DNA of 64,000 bases from contig NC_079426.1 in NCBI RefSeq assembly GCF_026213295.1, forward strand, positions 24,671,678 through 24,735,677, read 5' to 3'. The stretch's first letter is position 1; each line of letters opens with the position of its first letter. The notes below the pieces were generated by a model, which saw only the letters and a program-made list of their open reading frames with translations, made no database searches and was not told the origin of the DNA. This stretch comes from Gadus chalcogrammus (taxonomy: Eukaryota; Chordata; Actinopteri; Gadiformes; Gadidae). Both the position numbers and the translations under genes were made by a program. Shown one piece after another: positions 1 through 10,741 of this stretch.

Positions 1-470
1 TTACGGGAGCTTTTCAATTCATCCTGGAACGTGCATCTATTCAGGGAATTTCAATAAATCCATAACAAATACCGAATATCGATTGTCTTATGTGTCCATA
101 TTATATACATTATATTGTCCGGGTATTCCCAAGACGCTCATGCTCTGCAGCAGTCACAGCTGATTGGCGCGGCGCTGTACAGTGAACGTAAGCAAACAAC
201 TACGCAAAGGTTAGCATTTCGCTAAGCATTGCTTTTCCTCCCGAGATCCCGCTAATGTTGCGTTATAAAGTAAAGGGAAACAAGATATCTATTCTTTCTC
301 CATCTCTCTCACTTCTCTTGCTTGGTGTCGCTTATAGTTTGCCTCCCGCGCTCTGGTACCGTGACGTTACCGGCGTAGATAAGAGTAGAAGGAAGATTCT
401 GCGCATGCGCTTAGACATGGCGGTGTTGTGCGATAGTGTATCACAGCACCACCTAGCCGCCTGGCTGCAT
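1..470. other. No gene recognised (window start)
   Basis: I see no domain, splice-consistent exon or convincing repeat here. Short open frames have no recognisable motif. The sequence could be unique intergenic DNA or an old transposon. Confidence 0.4.
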
Positions 471-475
471 ACCCA

Positions 476-835
476 ATCATGGCGTGCATTCCATGATTCG
501 ATTCACCATTCGATTAACCGGAAACTCGACTGAACTGGGAGGAGTCGTTCGCGAATCAGCCTAGTTTCCGGTAGCGGTGAATCGCATCATGGAATGCACG
601 CCATTGCACGGTTCTCAGCTGAGTCTGTCAGACTCAGTGCTACTGGAGCTCAACTAAACTGGGAGGAGTCGTTCGCGAATCGTTTCTTCGTTCAGCCTGG
701 TTTCCGGTAGCAATAAATCACATCATAGAATGCACACCATGTCACGGTTCTCAGCTGAATCAGTTAGACTCAGTGCTACCGGAAACTCGACTGAACGAAC
801 GAACGAACGAAAGATTCGCGAACGACTCCTCTTGG
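476..835. repeat. Foldback (inverted-repeat) element
   Basis: The segment ggcgtgcattccatgat near 481 returns as its reverse complement atcatggaatgcacgcc near 586. The segment gaggagtcgttcgcgaat (near 541 and again near 665) returns inverted as attcgcgaacgactcctc near 813. The result is nested inverted repeats about 100 and 270 bp apart, as in a foldback or MITE-type element. No coding content is seen. Its family is unknown to me. Confidence 0.6.
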
Positions 836-869
836 CAAACTGACTCACGCGAACAGGGTCACGGAAACT

Positions 870-1520
870 AATCATTAAATCCACCACTGGTGCAGAATCA
901 CAGCCACTACGGGCCAGTCGCACATTGAGCTTTCCCCAAGCGTGCCGTTCCGGTGTCTGTAGCTTTAATGCAAATGAGGAGGAGAGTGGCGGGTCAAGGA
1001 GGAGGGTGGGGTTGTGGCCCTGAGTAGCTTGCGGCCACGGTACCATGGACTCTGTTTACAGTTGATGTATCGCAATGGCAAGGCGCACACAGCCTTTGGC
1101 CGTGTTCTGTAAATATTCACACTCAGGGTGCTCCGGCGGAAGTCCTGAAGCTCTTTTATCTAAATAATATCAATCTATACCTCTCTGAAGTACATGAACC
1201 GCGACATGGATGAGAAGGGATTGTTAGGGTTAGGCTTGCGATTGTCTCCCGCCGGAGCCCCGCTGCCCGCTGCCGGCGGCGGGCAGTGGGGCTCTTGTCT
1301 TCCGAGAGACAATCGCTGGTAACAATCCTTTTCTCCTTCATTTCGCGGTTCATGTACTTCAGAGAGGCAAAGCCAAAGTTCATTTCCCCAAATTCCTTCT
1401 CAACCATGGCTGACATAACCCCCACTACGAGTCTCATTTTTGGAATACCAGAGACATCAGAACCCAAAGTGCTCAATAATCTGTTGACTGACATTAAAAG
1501 TCATAACAGAACTTAGGGTT
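870..1520. repeat. Dispersed repeat, copy 1 (related to 36388-38837)
   Basis: The run cagtcgcacattgagctt, the G-rich stretch ending gtggccctgag, and the block around gctgacataacccccactac all recur in the TTAA-flanked element at 36388-38837. Part of the same family also appears near 11530-11760. I see no transposase here, so this is probably a non-autonomous DNA element. Open frames across it are shared by the copies but lack any known domain. Confidence 0.55.
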
Positions 1521-1549
1521 TCGTTTTTTTAACCTTTACTCTCTTACTC

Positions 1550-2149
1550 TCAAAATATGCATGAATTACAGTTGGCTGATGAAATCCTACTCCGTAGTCC
1601 AGAACTTGTCGCCTGCGGATTCTTCTTGAATGAAGATAATTGCTTCTTTAATCGAGTGATCTTACCCTTGTCTGAGAAAACAGCAAAACATTTCTTATGC
1701 CTACAAACATCTTCGATGTTGTCCTCAGCAGTAGACAAAATTCTTTCAATGGTGTCTAGATTAGCAACGTCTTTTAAATGTTGTCTTTTCTCTGCAGCCA
1801 CTTTTAATGACTGTAAACCTTTTGTTGTTGCGTTATAAAGGATATCTTGTCTAAATTCTTTGCTAATAATGCAATCTCCATTGCGCTTTTCTGCACTCTT
1901 CAAACATGCAAGCTCTTCCATTTTACTGCATGGCTGGAATTTAAATGATAGGAAAGATGGAAGATGTTTTATATCTGGGCAACCACAGTCACCTTTCCAA
2001 TAGAAAAATGCTGTGTAAATCCTCTGTAAAGACTGAAAACTGTTGATAATAGCTAGTGACAGAGGACTTCCTACAGAAAAATTTGCTGACACACAATATT
2101 CTATCAATTTATTATCAAGGAATCTATTTTGTATTTTTTTAAATACCAA
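1550..2149 (-). CDS. Unidentified 199-residue open frame
   Basis: An uninterrupted 199-codon minus-strand frame with balanced composition lies in AT-rich DNA. Its central and C-terminal parts are rich in charged residues and contain scattered Cys and His (for example near CRHKKCF and a final NCNSCIF). I do not recognise a domain. The pattern recalls poorly described cysteine-containing proteins carried by fish transposons, but that is an impression only. No upstream exon, poly(A) signal or terminal repeat was tied to it. It could be one exon of a spliced gene, a transposon fragment, or chance. Function unknown. Confidence 0.3.
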   Translation of the reverse strand: MVFKKIQNRFLDNKLIEYCVSANFSVGSPLSLAIINSFQSLQRIYTAFFYWKGDCGCPDIKHLPSFLSFKFQPCSKMEELACLKSAEKRNGDCIISKEFRQDILYNATTKGLQSLKVAAEKRQHLKDVANLDTIERILSTAEDNIEDVCRHKKCFAVFSDKGKITRLKKQLSSFKKNPQATSSGLRSRISSANCNSCIF

Positions 2150-3165
2150 ATTTAAGCTATTATTTCAATTTTCATTTCAGCTTAATTTCATGTTAATTTG
2201 CTAGTTTGGGGTCATTGGGGGTAATTCCTGTCCTGTCCTACAACATACATGATACATAAAGAGTATATTAGTGCCTTATATTTTTGTGATTCCTACTATA
2301 TCTGATGTCAAAACCAAAACGTATGTGAATTATGCTAATTAGTTATCTTAAAACTCAAGATTGAGCTGGGTAAACTTTTTTTTGAACCCTCAAATTTTTT
2401 AAAATAGACCCTTTACCGACTTTACCTCAAATTTGCTGACAGGACTTTTCTTTATGTTTGTTATCTATCGGCTCTCCCTCTACAACGCCAATTTCCCAAA
2501 TAAATAATAGCATGTTTATTTTGATCTAGCGTGGTGGCACCTGTAGAACGCAGGTAACTGGTTGCGGTATCATCAAAGAACGGAGGAATAGATGAATGGT
2601 GGAATGGATGAATGCTGCGGTGGAAAAAACCGCAGCATGTGTGTGATTCTGGGTTGTCCATCCATGTGTAAATCCATGCTCACAGGTTTGTAAAATGTTC
2701 CGTCTGATTCCCAATCAGTTTGCATGGATTTGGTTTGTTCTACAAAGCAGGGATTCCACATGAAGCATTGTGACGCTGACTGGTCCTCATGCATGAGGAG
2801 AAAAAATGTTCAAGGAGCGGCAAATATAGGGTTTCAGTTCAAATATCATTCAAAGAATTCAACAACATATTCAAAACAAACTACAATATTTGGTTTACAA
2901 TGAACAGAAATATCTACGTTTTTCAACATATACATGAAAACTACAGCGATATACTCTGGGTTGAGTTTATGGACACGATTGTAAATCAGTGGTTGGAGTT
3001 GCTTTATGTCATGCTGCCTGCAACTCTATAAACTATAACACACAAGAAGCTCTAGCATATGGGGGCGTTCGCGCAACCCATGGGGCGCTTGTAACGTTTT
3101 TTCTTTTTGGTTTTCAAATATTTTTGCAAAAATAGGCTACCTGAAATAAAGAAATAAATATATAT
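2150..3165. other. No gene recognised
   Basis: The stretch is AT-rich. A short perfect hairpin (tgctgcggt/accgcagca, near 2613-2637) is visible, but there is no identifiable coding domain and no clear terminal repeat. Confidence 0.4.
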
Positions 3166-3167
3166 TA

Positions 3168-3245
3168 GAGGTGGGCATAGATTAATTTTTTAATCTAGAT
3201 TAATTTTGAAATTAATCTAGATTAAAATGGCTCATTTGAATTCTA
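3168..3245. repeat. AT-rich palindromic repeat (TTAATCTAGATTAA)
   Basis: The palindrome ttaatctagattaa occurs twice within 50 bp after gaggtgggcatagattaa. Sequences of this form usually mark one end of hAT-type DNA transposons in fish. The other end was not located with confidence. Confidence 0.4.
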
Positions 3246-3979
3246 CCGAAGGCGTTCAGAATATGTGTGTGCTACCTAAATAATGAATAAAAGTTAGTCT
3301 TTTAGAAAGGGTTTCTCAGGCCAGGTGGCGCATTAGACCAGGGGCTCATCTCCTGTTTCCAAAATGCATCACAAACTGCTTGAGAAAGCTGTTCTACTAT
3401 GATAATTGGTGTGGAAAATAATTAATGTTCAATAAAATGCACTTGTGTTTATGAACTGTTTATTCAGTTAAAAATGAATTTTGAACTTTAGGCCTACATG
3501 ACAGGTCATGATGAATTTGAGAACTTGAGAATCTATTTCTTCTTCTTCCACCAGTCACTCAGGCAGACCAGCTTGTTCACAGTTTCTGGTGACAAGTTAG
3601 ATCTCCTCTTCTGCACAATATGGCCTGCTAAAGAAAAAAGTCTCTTGCATGGGACAGTTGTGGCAGGAGTCCCCAAGTATTTACGGGCAATGTGGGCAAT
3701 CTTACCATAGACGGCAGTGTGCTCCGACCACCACTTCAGTGGACACTGATCTAAGCTGGCACTGGGCTCTACCTAGTGATCGACCAATATATCGATCGGC
3801 CGATACGCGGCTTATTTTTCGCCGATATTTTTTTCGCCATAATTTACAAACAGGCGTCCACACGGGCAGCTCCGTGTTGCTAGTGACGCTGCAGTTCACT
3901 GCAAACCATGCATTGCCCCTCCCCCACTAGAAGAGTGCTGGAAGCCTGCTCTTCAAAACAACGGTAAGTTTTAAACTTT

Positions 3980-5015
3980 AAAGGACAATTCCGGTATTTT
4001 GAACATTGGCCCCCTTTCTGGTTTGTTTAGGATGAAATAGAGTGGGTGACACCGAAATTTGAACTATTAGTCCTTTCTCGGGTATTTGCCTCATTTTGAA
4101 TCGCTCCTGCCTGCTTCACAATGGTTGTCTGTGTGCATACACAAACCTGTCAACCCAGCAACCCTAAACGTTCGTTTTCAAAAATTTGCAAGTAACCGAG
4201 TGGTTAGTGGCATTCGTGAAGTTTAAAAAAAAAAATATTGTGCAATATATGGTTTCTGTCGTGTTTTATTGCACATTTATCGCCAGTTGATTTCAGTTGA
4301 AAGACTCATTACTGCACGTTGATATTACTCCGCTGAACTGGAAAGGTGGGCTGTTTACGTTGGTTTGAAGTCTTGTACCGTGAGCACCTCGGATCAGGGA
4401 AAATCACATAGAAAATCACTGAAAATGGATTATGAAAGGTGGCTTCTGGAGGACGCACTCGATTTTGAGTTTGACGGCAGAGGATATCGTTTTGAACCAG
4501 AATTCACCCAAGAGGAGCTACGTGAGATGGAGGCTAGGGCTACGGAGGCGCCTGAAGCTCCGGCTGAAGCGGTCCCCAGGATCACGGGAAATTGGTGGTG
4601 AGCCTGTGGGAAGTGCAGGCAGATGCCGACGGAAGTCGAAAGTAGGTGCTGCACGGAGTGGGACCTTGTGCGGAAGTTTATATGCGGTTGTGAGGTATCT
4701 GAAGAAATAGTTCCAATTTGCAACTAACACGGATGGAAACCATATATTGCGCCGATATTTTTTTTTAAACTTCACGAATGCCACTAACCACTCGGTTACT
4801 TGCACATTTTTGAGAACGAACGTTTAGGGTTGCTGGGTTGACAGGTTTGTGTATGCACACAGACAACCATTGTGAAGCAGGCAGGAGCGATTCAAAATGA
4901 GCCAAATACCCGAGAAAGGACTAATAGTTCAAATTTCGGTGTCACCCACTCTATTTCATCCTAAACAAACCAGAAAGGGGGCTCAATGATCAAAATACCG
5001 GAATTGTCCTTTAAG
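3980..5015. repeat. Long inverted-repeat unit carrying a captured coding exon
   Basis: About 250 bp at 3980-4235 (from aaaggacaattccggtattt) returns nearly perfectly inverted at 4760-5014 (ending aaataccggaattgtccttt). The arms frame about 520 bp of different sequence that holds the P2X7-like frame. Such long arms with a short cargo suggest a foldback or MITE element that picked up host sequence. Confidence 0.75.
4425..4727 (+). pseudogene. P2X7-like intracellular-domain fragment with one stop codon
   Basis: From the ATG the frame begins MDYERWLLEDAL, continues through an acidic EFTQEELREMEA stretch and reaches GNWW. A TGA at 4599-4601 follows, and the same frame continues with ACGKCRQMPTEVESRCCTEW before ending at 4725. 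The spacing of Trp, paired Cys and CC resembles the zinc-binding intracellular domain of the P2X7 receptor. Fish carry many stand-alone proteins of this type (family knowledge, from memory). Removing the single stop would leave about 100 residues. The fragment lies between the arms of the inverted-repeat unit, which suggests capture by a transposon. The alternative is a chance cysteine-rich frame. Confidence 0.5.
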
Positions 5016-7369
5016 AGTGGAAGAAAGTGTGTGTGGGGGGGGGAAATGGAAACACGAATGCCAAATGCATGCTCTATATTTGCTTTGCTTGCAACTATAG
5101 CTAAGCAAGTTTGTGGGTCTAAGTGGAAAACGTGAATGCGAATGCCTCATCTATAAAACGGCTTGCAATTGTGGCTATATGTATTCATGCGGTAGCTGTT
5201 ACGAACACTGGTCATAGGATTAAGTAATGCCGACGTTGTTCCGTGGTGTTTGTGTGAGTTTTATTTAGCCACCACCTGGCTGAGGTTTGGACGCGTGTGG
5301 TGTGGGTCCATTTTTTTGAGACCCACCCTCGCAAAGTTCAGCACTAGATCCGGACCCGTTCATATTTGGCCCGTTACCCGACCCATGCCCGCGATAAATC
5401 ACATACAAGCTAAACATCATTCAAATTAATGAGCTTTATTGTTATCTCGTTCTCCGTTCTTGAATCACAAATCCAGCCGTGGAAAAGTCTCTCTCACTCG
5501 CAGCTCTCGATGCTGGGATGGAGAGAACATTCTGCGCAATCGTTGCCAAATGTTTTCCTTTCATGCTCCTTCCACCACAACAAAACATCGATCTCCCTTC
5601 TACCCGTTGTAGTCTCTCCCTCTCTCCCTACTTAGAGCGGGGCGGAGCTGCCATCGCAGTGATATCAGAGCGCAGCCCCCACTCAAGAAGAGCTTTAATG
5701 ATGAGAGATATGTTTTATACGTAGTTGAATATTAATTTGTGTTAACGTTTATCATGTACCAGACATAAGTGCACCGTGTAGGCCTTACTTGTGTTTAGAG
5801 CCGTTTGCTGACACTATCAATCCAGTTCAATGATGGTTGAGTTTTTCAGTCAGCGTCAGCTACCAAACAGAAGTTTGTGAGTGTGTGTGCGTCTCACTCA
5901 TTGAGACATACACGCATCACAGCGATATGAGTGTGCTGCACCACCTGAATCGGCTCTAAATATCGGCTCAAGAAAATCCGTATCGGAGTATCGGCTAAGC
6001 CTGATGAAAAAATATCGGTATCGTATTGGCCCTAAAAAATCTGTATCGGTCGATCCCTGCTCCACAGAATTGTCTTCTGGTGTCTCCTCATCTGATTCTG
6101 AGTCTGATCCCATCACTAGCAGGGCTGTTTTCTTCTAGGGTGGCTCAGGGTTCTCCTCCCCGAGTGGCTGAAGAGCAGGTTCTTCTCCCTTCACCAACTC
6201 CCTTAGCTTTGCCCACACTGGCTCCCTCTCTGCTCTGGGCAAGGTCCTTGAGGTCCTTAAATCATGGATCTAGAGCAGTCGCCACCTTTTGATGAACAAA
6301 AATGAATAAAAAATAATAATTATTGATTGATGAAAATTTCACTTTCCAAATCCAACCTCCGTATTTCTTCATGACTCATTCATCTATCTATTCATTGACC
6401 GATCTACTGGCTTAAAAGTTTATAAGGATCAAACAATGCAGTTATCTTCTGGTCAGTCTGACCTTAAGCCATTCCAGGTTTAGTTTCTCCCTCCGCTGGT
6501 TTAGGTCCGTGGTGAAGGCAGCCTTGGATCGCACAATATAGGCAGGATCATCATCTGAGATCTTCATCGCATGCTGGAGGTGGCACAGGGCAGGTAGAAC
6601 CACAGAGCAGGATACATACTTATCCCCACCAAGGAGCTCAGTGATGCACCCACACATACAGTCAGACAGACAGAGAGCAATAAATATTTGACTGAATATA
6701 TGACTAATTCATTTAACTCAGATTACACATTTTTAAAGTTCTTAATCACATTACATTTAACTTATATGCCAATTCATGAACACGGTATCTTTGTAGACCA
6801 TACCTGCATGGCTCCAGCTGTTTCTCTAACTTTGTCAACTTCTCATATTCAGCATTTGTTGGGAGGGCCAGATTGTGTTTCTGCTGAGACAGCGTTGTGT
6901 GCAGTGCGTCTCTGTTGCGCCTCACACGCTTGATCATTTCAAGGGTGGAATTCCACCGAGTTGGAACATCTTGCACGAGTTGCTCCTGATCTTGTCCAAG
7001 GGAGGCTTGCTGGGCATTCAGCTCGTCTCAGTTGGCCGTGTTTGAAATGTCCGACCACTTTACGGCACTTGGCCAGTGCACCATCAAAACCACCTTCCCG
7101 AATGACATTACAATAGCTCTCTGTACACCATGTGCAACACAGGGCACATGCTCGAATGGCAGTATTTGCGACGTCGAGAAACTACCTGGCACACGCTTCG
7201 GCAAAGTGACGCTCCTCTGTTTTCATCACACCTAACGGACAGACAGATCAGAATAAGTTCACTAGTAGTAGTAGTAAACAACTAGCAATCATTAAGAAGC
7301 AAACATAATGTTGTGGTGGTAATCCATTCAATTCTAATTAATAAGTAATTAAATTAAATAATGTAATTT

Positions 7370-7500
7370 AAAATTCAGTGTTGGGGAGTAGCTTCACTAC
7401 TTGTAGCTAAGCGAGTAACTAACTACAATTCTCAGTAGCTTGGTGGTAGCTTCACTATTTCTTGACTCTGAAGTAACTTTTCAGTCTTTTCACTTCTGGG
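7370..7500. repeat. Short interspersed repeat (GTGTTGGGGAGTAGC type)
   Basis: The start cagtgttggggagtagcttc is typical of short hAT-derived repeats that I recognise from fish genomes. The other end was not defined. No coding content is seen between 7250 and 7900. Confidence 0.35.
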
Positions 7501-8075
7501 TGTTATAATTGATTTACCTCGGGTGTACTGTGGGCAAGACGGTTTTATTAGCAGGCTAGCATTGCCCATTGACTTGCGCTAGCCTAGCACGAGCGAACTC
7601 TGCAACTAGAAGGACTGAATGAAATGTGTTGAAAAATGTCTCCAATGGTAAAGAACAACAAGGCTAACTTGGGAATCAGGCCCTATGTCCAAAATTCTGA
7701 ATTACCCCCTTAACTTCTTGAAGTAGCTTGGCCACTATTTCTGGGGTATTTTTGTGGCTAAACACAGCGCAGCCATTTGTAGTATAGAGAATATCCCTGC
7801 AACATACTTGAACTTGTAGGCCTATCTTTGGAATTTTGAGACTTATTAATCACAGATTCAATCCAAATTTGCAAGAAAAAGTGCAGACAGTACAATGGTA
7901 ATTACTAGAGATGCACCGATCAACCGGCCGCGATTAAAAAAGCCGGTTTTGTATCCAATCGGCCACAATCGGTGACCTGCCGGTCACTGTCGTAATTTCC
8001 GGTTTTCGGCCGATCAAACTCACCCGCATGCGCGGTGCGTAGCAGTTCAAGGTGCCCAGAGCGCGGGAAGAAAAC

Positions 8076-8180
8076 ATGTCGCTGATTTGGACTTATTTCA
8101 CTGTGTGCCAGGACGACCCAAAACACGCTGTTTGTAATGCTTGCAAGTCAAAAATAAGCCGTGGGGGATCATGTTGCTAG
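8076..8180 (+). pseudogene. BED zinc-finger fragment of a hAT transposase
   Basis: The frame starts MSLIWTYFTV, contains the zinc-finger cysteine pair as AVCNACKSKISRGGS, and stops at 8178. BED fingers have this W-Y-F then CxxC layout, followed by a His pair that is missing here. It sits just inside the left terminus of its element, the usual place for the transposase N-terminus. Confidence 0.75.
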
Positions 8181-8455
8181 GTACGCGTCCTGCGTGCCTG
8201 ACGCATTAAAATCTGAAAGGACGCTGTTTCAACCCTCTGCGCATCTACTCGGCGCAGACGTGATCCCCTGTACAAAGTATCGCGACATGCTAATTTAGCC
8301 GCTACCAAAACAACTAGCTCGTCACCGCTGATTTCATTTCAACAATTAAAAATACAAACTTCATAGTAAATAAACCCACGTTTCCACTGCTCGATGCTGT
8401 GCTCATTCGTGTCGATTATGTTGTAACGTTTAGGGGACGTGCTGTAATGAAATAA

Positions 8456-8824
8456 ATGAAACATAATCCGGTGGTGGTGATGAAAACTACATTGAACGGC
8501 AGCCGCCATATTGTTATGCCCAAACGGCGCCTGCGCATACATCGCGCTTCCAACGATATCCCGTTTTTCTCGAGAAACAGGCAGAGAAGAGAGAACGCCA
8601 AAATACCACCAAAGAAAAAGATTAAACCTATTGCAGGTCAGCAAACTATTGCAGCTGCATTTTCTGTCCCCACTACCTCTGCACTCCTCCCTGACTCTGA
8701 TCAGCCTAGAGAGAGTACCTCAACATTGCCTGTACCTACTTCTGCCTCCCCCTCTACTGAGCCTGATGAGCCCACTGCAGAAGAAGTGCCTCAACCTTCT
8801 ACATGTTCCTCCCAAAAAAAGTGA
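8456..8824 (+). CDS. Unassigned 122-residue frame inside the hAT element
   Basis: The frame is basic at first (PKRRLRIHRA, PPKKKIKP), then has IAGQQTIAAAF and a Ser/Thr/Pro-rich tail to the stop. This layout resembles the disordered N-terminal leader of some hAT-type proteins. No catalytic residues or folded domain can be named. It is probably transposon-derived and may not be expressed. Confidence 0.3.
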   Translation: MKHNPVVVMKTTLNGSRHIVMPKRRLRIHRASNDIPFFSRNRQRRENAKIPPKKKIKPIAGQQTIAAAFSVPTTSALLPDSDQPRESTSTLPVPTSASPSTEPDEPTAEEVPQPSTCSSQKK

Positions 8825-9227
8825 ACTTTTCTGAAGCAGTGGCTCACCACATACAAATGGCTGCGCTTTTCAGATGACAATTTCATGTATTGAGTTTAAC
8901 ACTATTAATTTAATTTAAGAAATAGAATAATAATAAAAAAGAAACACATTTTTTAAACTGGGGAGTCGGGACCCATTGTATTTCTCAGGGACCCACCCAA
9001 CTCGCCACCTGTGGGTCCCGGGGACTCACTACATTGAAAACCTATCAACATATTATATGATTATAATTATTTCTTAGAAAATCGGTATCGGAAAAAACGG
9101 TTTTGGCAGGTCAGACCTCCTTAAAAACCGGAAATCGGTATCGGCCAAGAATTTTGCAATCGGTGCATCTCTAGTAATTACATAAATTATGGATTTATTA
9201 ATTCACCCATAAACAGCAGTTTACCCA

Positions 9228-10316
9228 TGTTCCTTCTCTGCGATCACGTTTTCTCAAATGAGGCCATGAAACCCTCTCGGTTACAGGAACATTTATTTAA
9301 AAAGCATCCGGACAAGGCATCCTAAGATCCGGCGTACTTCAAGTCTCTGAGGGATCGGCATTCAAGGCGTCCCACAGTCAACACCCTGTTCGCCCGGAAC
9401 ATCACCAAAGTGAAAGCGGGTTGTTGGCCTCTTATAACATAGCTTTATTAATTGCTAAGTCTGGCCTACCGTTCACTGTAGGTGAGTCTCTGGTAACTCC
9501 ACCAATAAAAGAGACTATCTCCCCAGTCATGGAGCGGGACGCTGCGCCAGTCATCAAGGCCATCCCGCCCAGCAATGATACTGTGGCCCGACGCATACGG
9601 GAGATGTCGCTTGACACTGAGGAGGAGCTGTGTGCCACCTTACGTGGGTGTCCCTTCAGCATCCAGCTTGATGAGACAACAACTGCCGACAACAATGCCC
9701 TCTTAATGGGCTATGTTAGGTATTTGTCTGGGGGGGATCTCAAGGAGGACTTCTTGTTTGGGAAGTATCTCACCACCGACACACGAGGGCAGACCATCTT
9801 CAACATTCTTTTCACAAAATCACCTAGGCTACACACCAATAAAATAACTTACTGTACTGACATTCAGGTGTTGGATGAACTGACTGATGGCCATCTGCTG
9901 GTTTACCGGGACCACTTGATGGCAGTCAAGGCCGATATGGAGGTCCGTTTCAGAGATCTGGACCAGTTAGCCGTCCCCAATTGGGTGATGGAGCCGCTCC
10001 AACACGATGCCGCCACTAGTGAGGAGGCTACGACGCCAAGGCAATGGCAACGTTCCGTAACTCAGGTTGGCGAGCTTTGTGGCTCACCCATGGCCAGCGT
10101 TTCCCTCAGTTGTGGGAGAGAGTCCACCTTCTGCTCCTCGCTTTCCCCACATCCTATCTTGTGGAGCAGGGCTTCAGCCAAGCTCTGCACATGCAGTCAA
10201 AGTACCGCAACCGCCTAGACCTGGTTAGCTCTGGCGCTCTCCGGTTGAAATTGACCTCACAATGTCCAGACGTCAAGGCGCTGGCAGCGGGCCACCAAGC
10301 ACAGGGCTCTCACTAA
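9228..10316 (+). pseudogene. hAT (ZBED5/FAM200-like) transposase pseudogene
   Basis: The order is a decayed zinc finger (KPSRLQEHLFKKHP, near 9280), a frameshift or stop, then a 265-codon frame. That frame has the family's ASYNIALLIAKSGLPFT-type block and the catalytic-region motifs VARRIREMS and FSIQLDETT, with the first acidic residue in QLDE. A large internal deletion follows. In another frame (10044-10316) comes the C-terminal dimerisation block with FPTSYLVEQGFSQALHM and LRLKLTSQCPDVKAL. The right terminus ttgagaaccactg near 10729 matches Charlie-type hAT ends. The catalytic core is deleted and the frame shifts, so it cannot be active. Confidence 0.8.
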
Positions 10317-10741
10317 TTTTGTTTTTGTAGCCCGTTTTCGTCATTCCTCTTGCAGTTGTTCATTTCCAGCTGCTCCATACTCTCCACAAATAGACTGTTG
10401 CATTTAGAATACCTTATTAGGACTCACGCACGCGATCTGTTTCATGATTGGTTCATGATAGTTAACTGTTCCCTTGATTATTCAGGTGACGTGCATGTGT
10501 TGTTCACGTAATGTGCACATGATTTTTGTTGACACGTCTTGTAGCCTACATTTAATGTTCCTTTTGATTTAAAATAAATTACATTACAACCAATAGTGAT
10601 GTGGTCGTGTTTTTTTTCTTATCCAACCAGCCTCCCATCTGCTTAATAAAACAGGGAATATTTTTTTGTGTGGGTGGGGGTGCCAGAGGATCAGAGTAAG
10701 GTCAGGGGGGCGTTTGCTCAAAAAACGTTGAGAACCACTGC

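Larger units (their letters stand above)
3776..6061. mobile_element. Nested DNA element inserted in the hAT transposase remnant
   Basis: Both ends carry inverted GATCGACC-type termini (gatcgaccaatat on the left, gtatcggtcgatccctg on the right) followed by repeated tatcgg motifs. The flanks show a near-duplicate ctctac/ctccac, and the hAT transposase reading resumes across the gap. The body contains the long inverted-repeat unit at 3980-5015. No transposase of its own is seen, so it is probably non-autonomous. Exact boundaries are good to a few bases. Confidence 0.6.
3528..7240 (-). pseudogene. hAT (ZBED-type) transposase remnant, split by a nested element
   Basis: Reading the minus strand from about 7240 downwards gives broken hAT transposase pieces in the right order. 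They are a segment with the conserved QDVPTRWNSTLEMIKR motif (6746-6976), a segment with KYVSCSVVLPALCHLQ and a DDDPAY motif (6442-6657), an acidic linker (about 6062-6300), and the C-terminal dimerisation block (3528-3775) with PLKWW, ARKYLGTPATTVPCKRLFS and LSPETVNKLVCL. Frameshifts and stops make it non-functional. The linker and the C-terminal block are separated by the nested element at 3776-6061. This family (ZBED1/hobo-like) cuts and pastes DNA; here only a fossil remains. Confidence 0.8.
7906..9173 (+). mobile_element. hAT element with 8-bp target duplication
   Basis: Terminal inverted repeats tagagatgcaccgat and atcggtgcatctcta bound a 1268-bp element. It is flanked by a perfect 8-bp duplication gtaattac (7898-7905 and 9174-9181), the hallmark length for hAT. 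The interior keeps a transposase fragment (8076-8180) and an unassigned open frame. It is a deletion derivative that must have moved using transposase from elsewhere. Confidence 0.9.
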
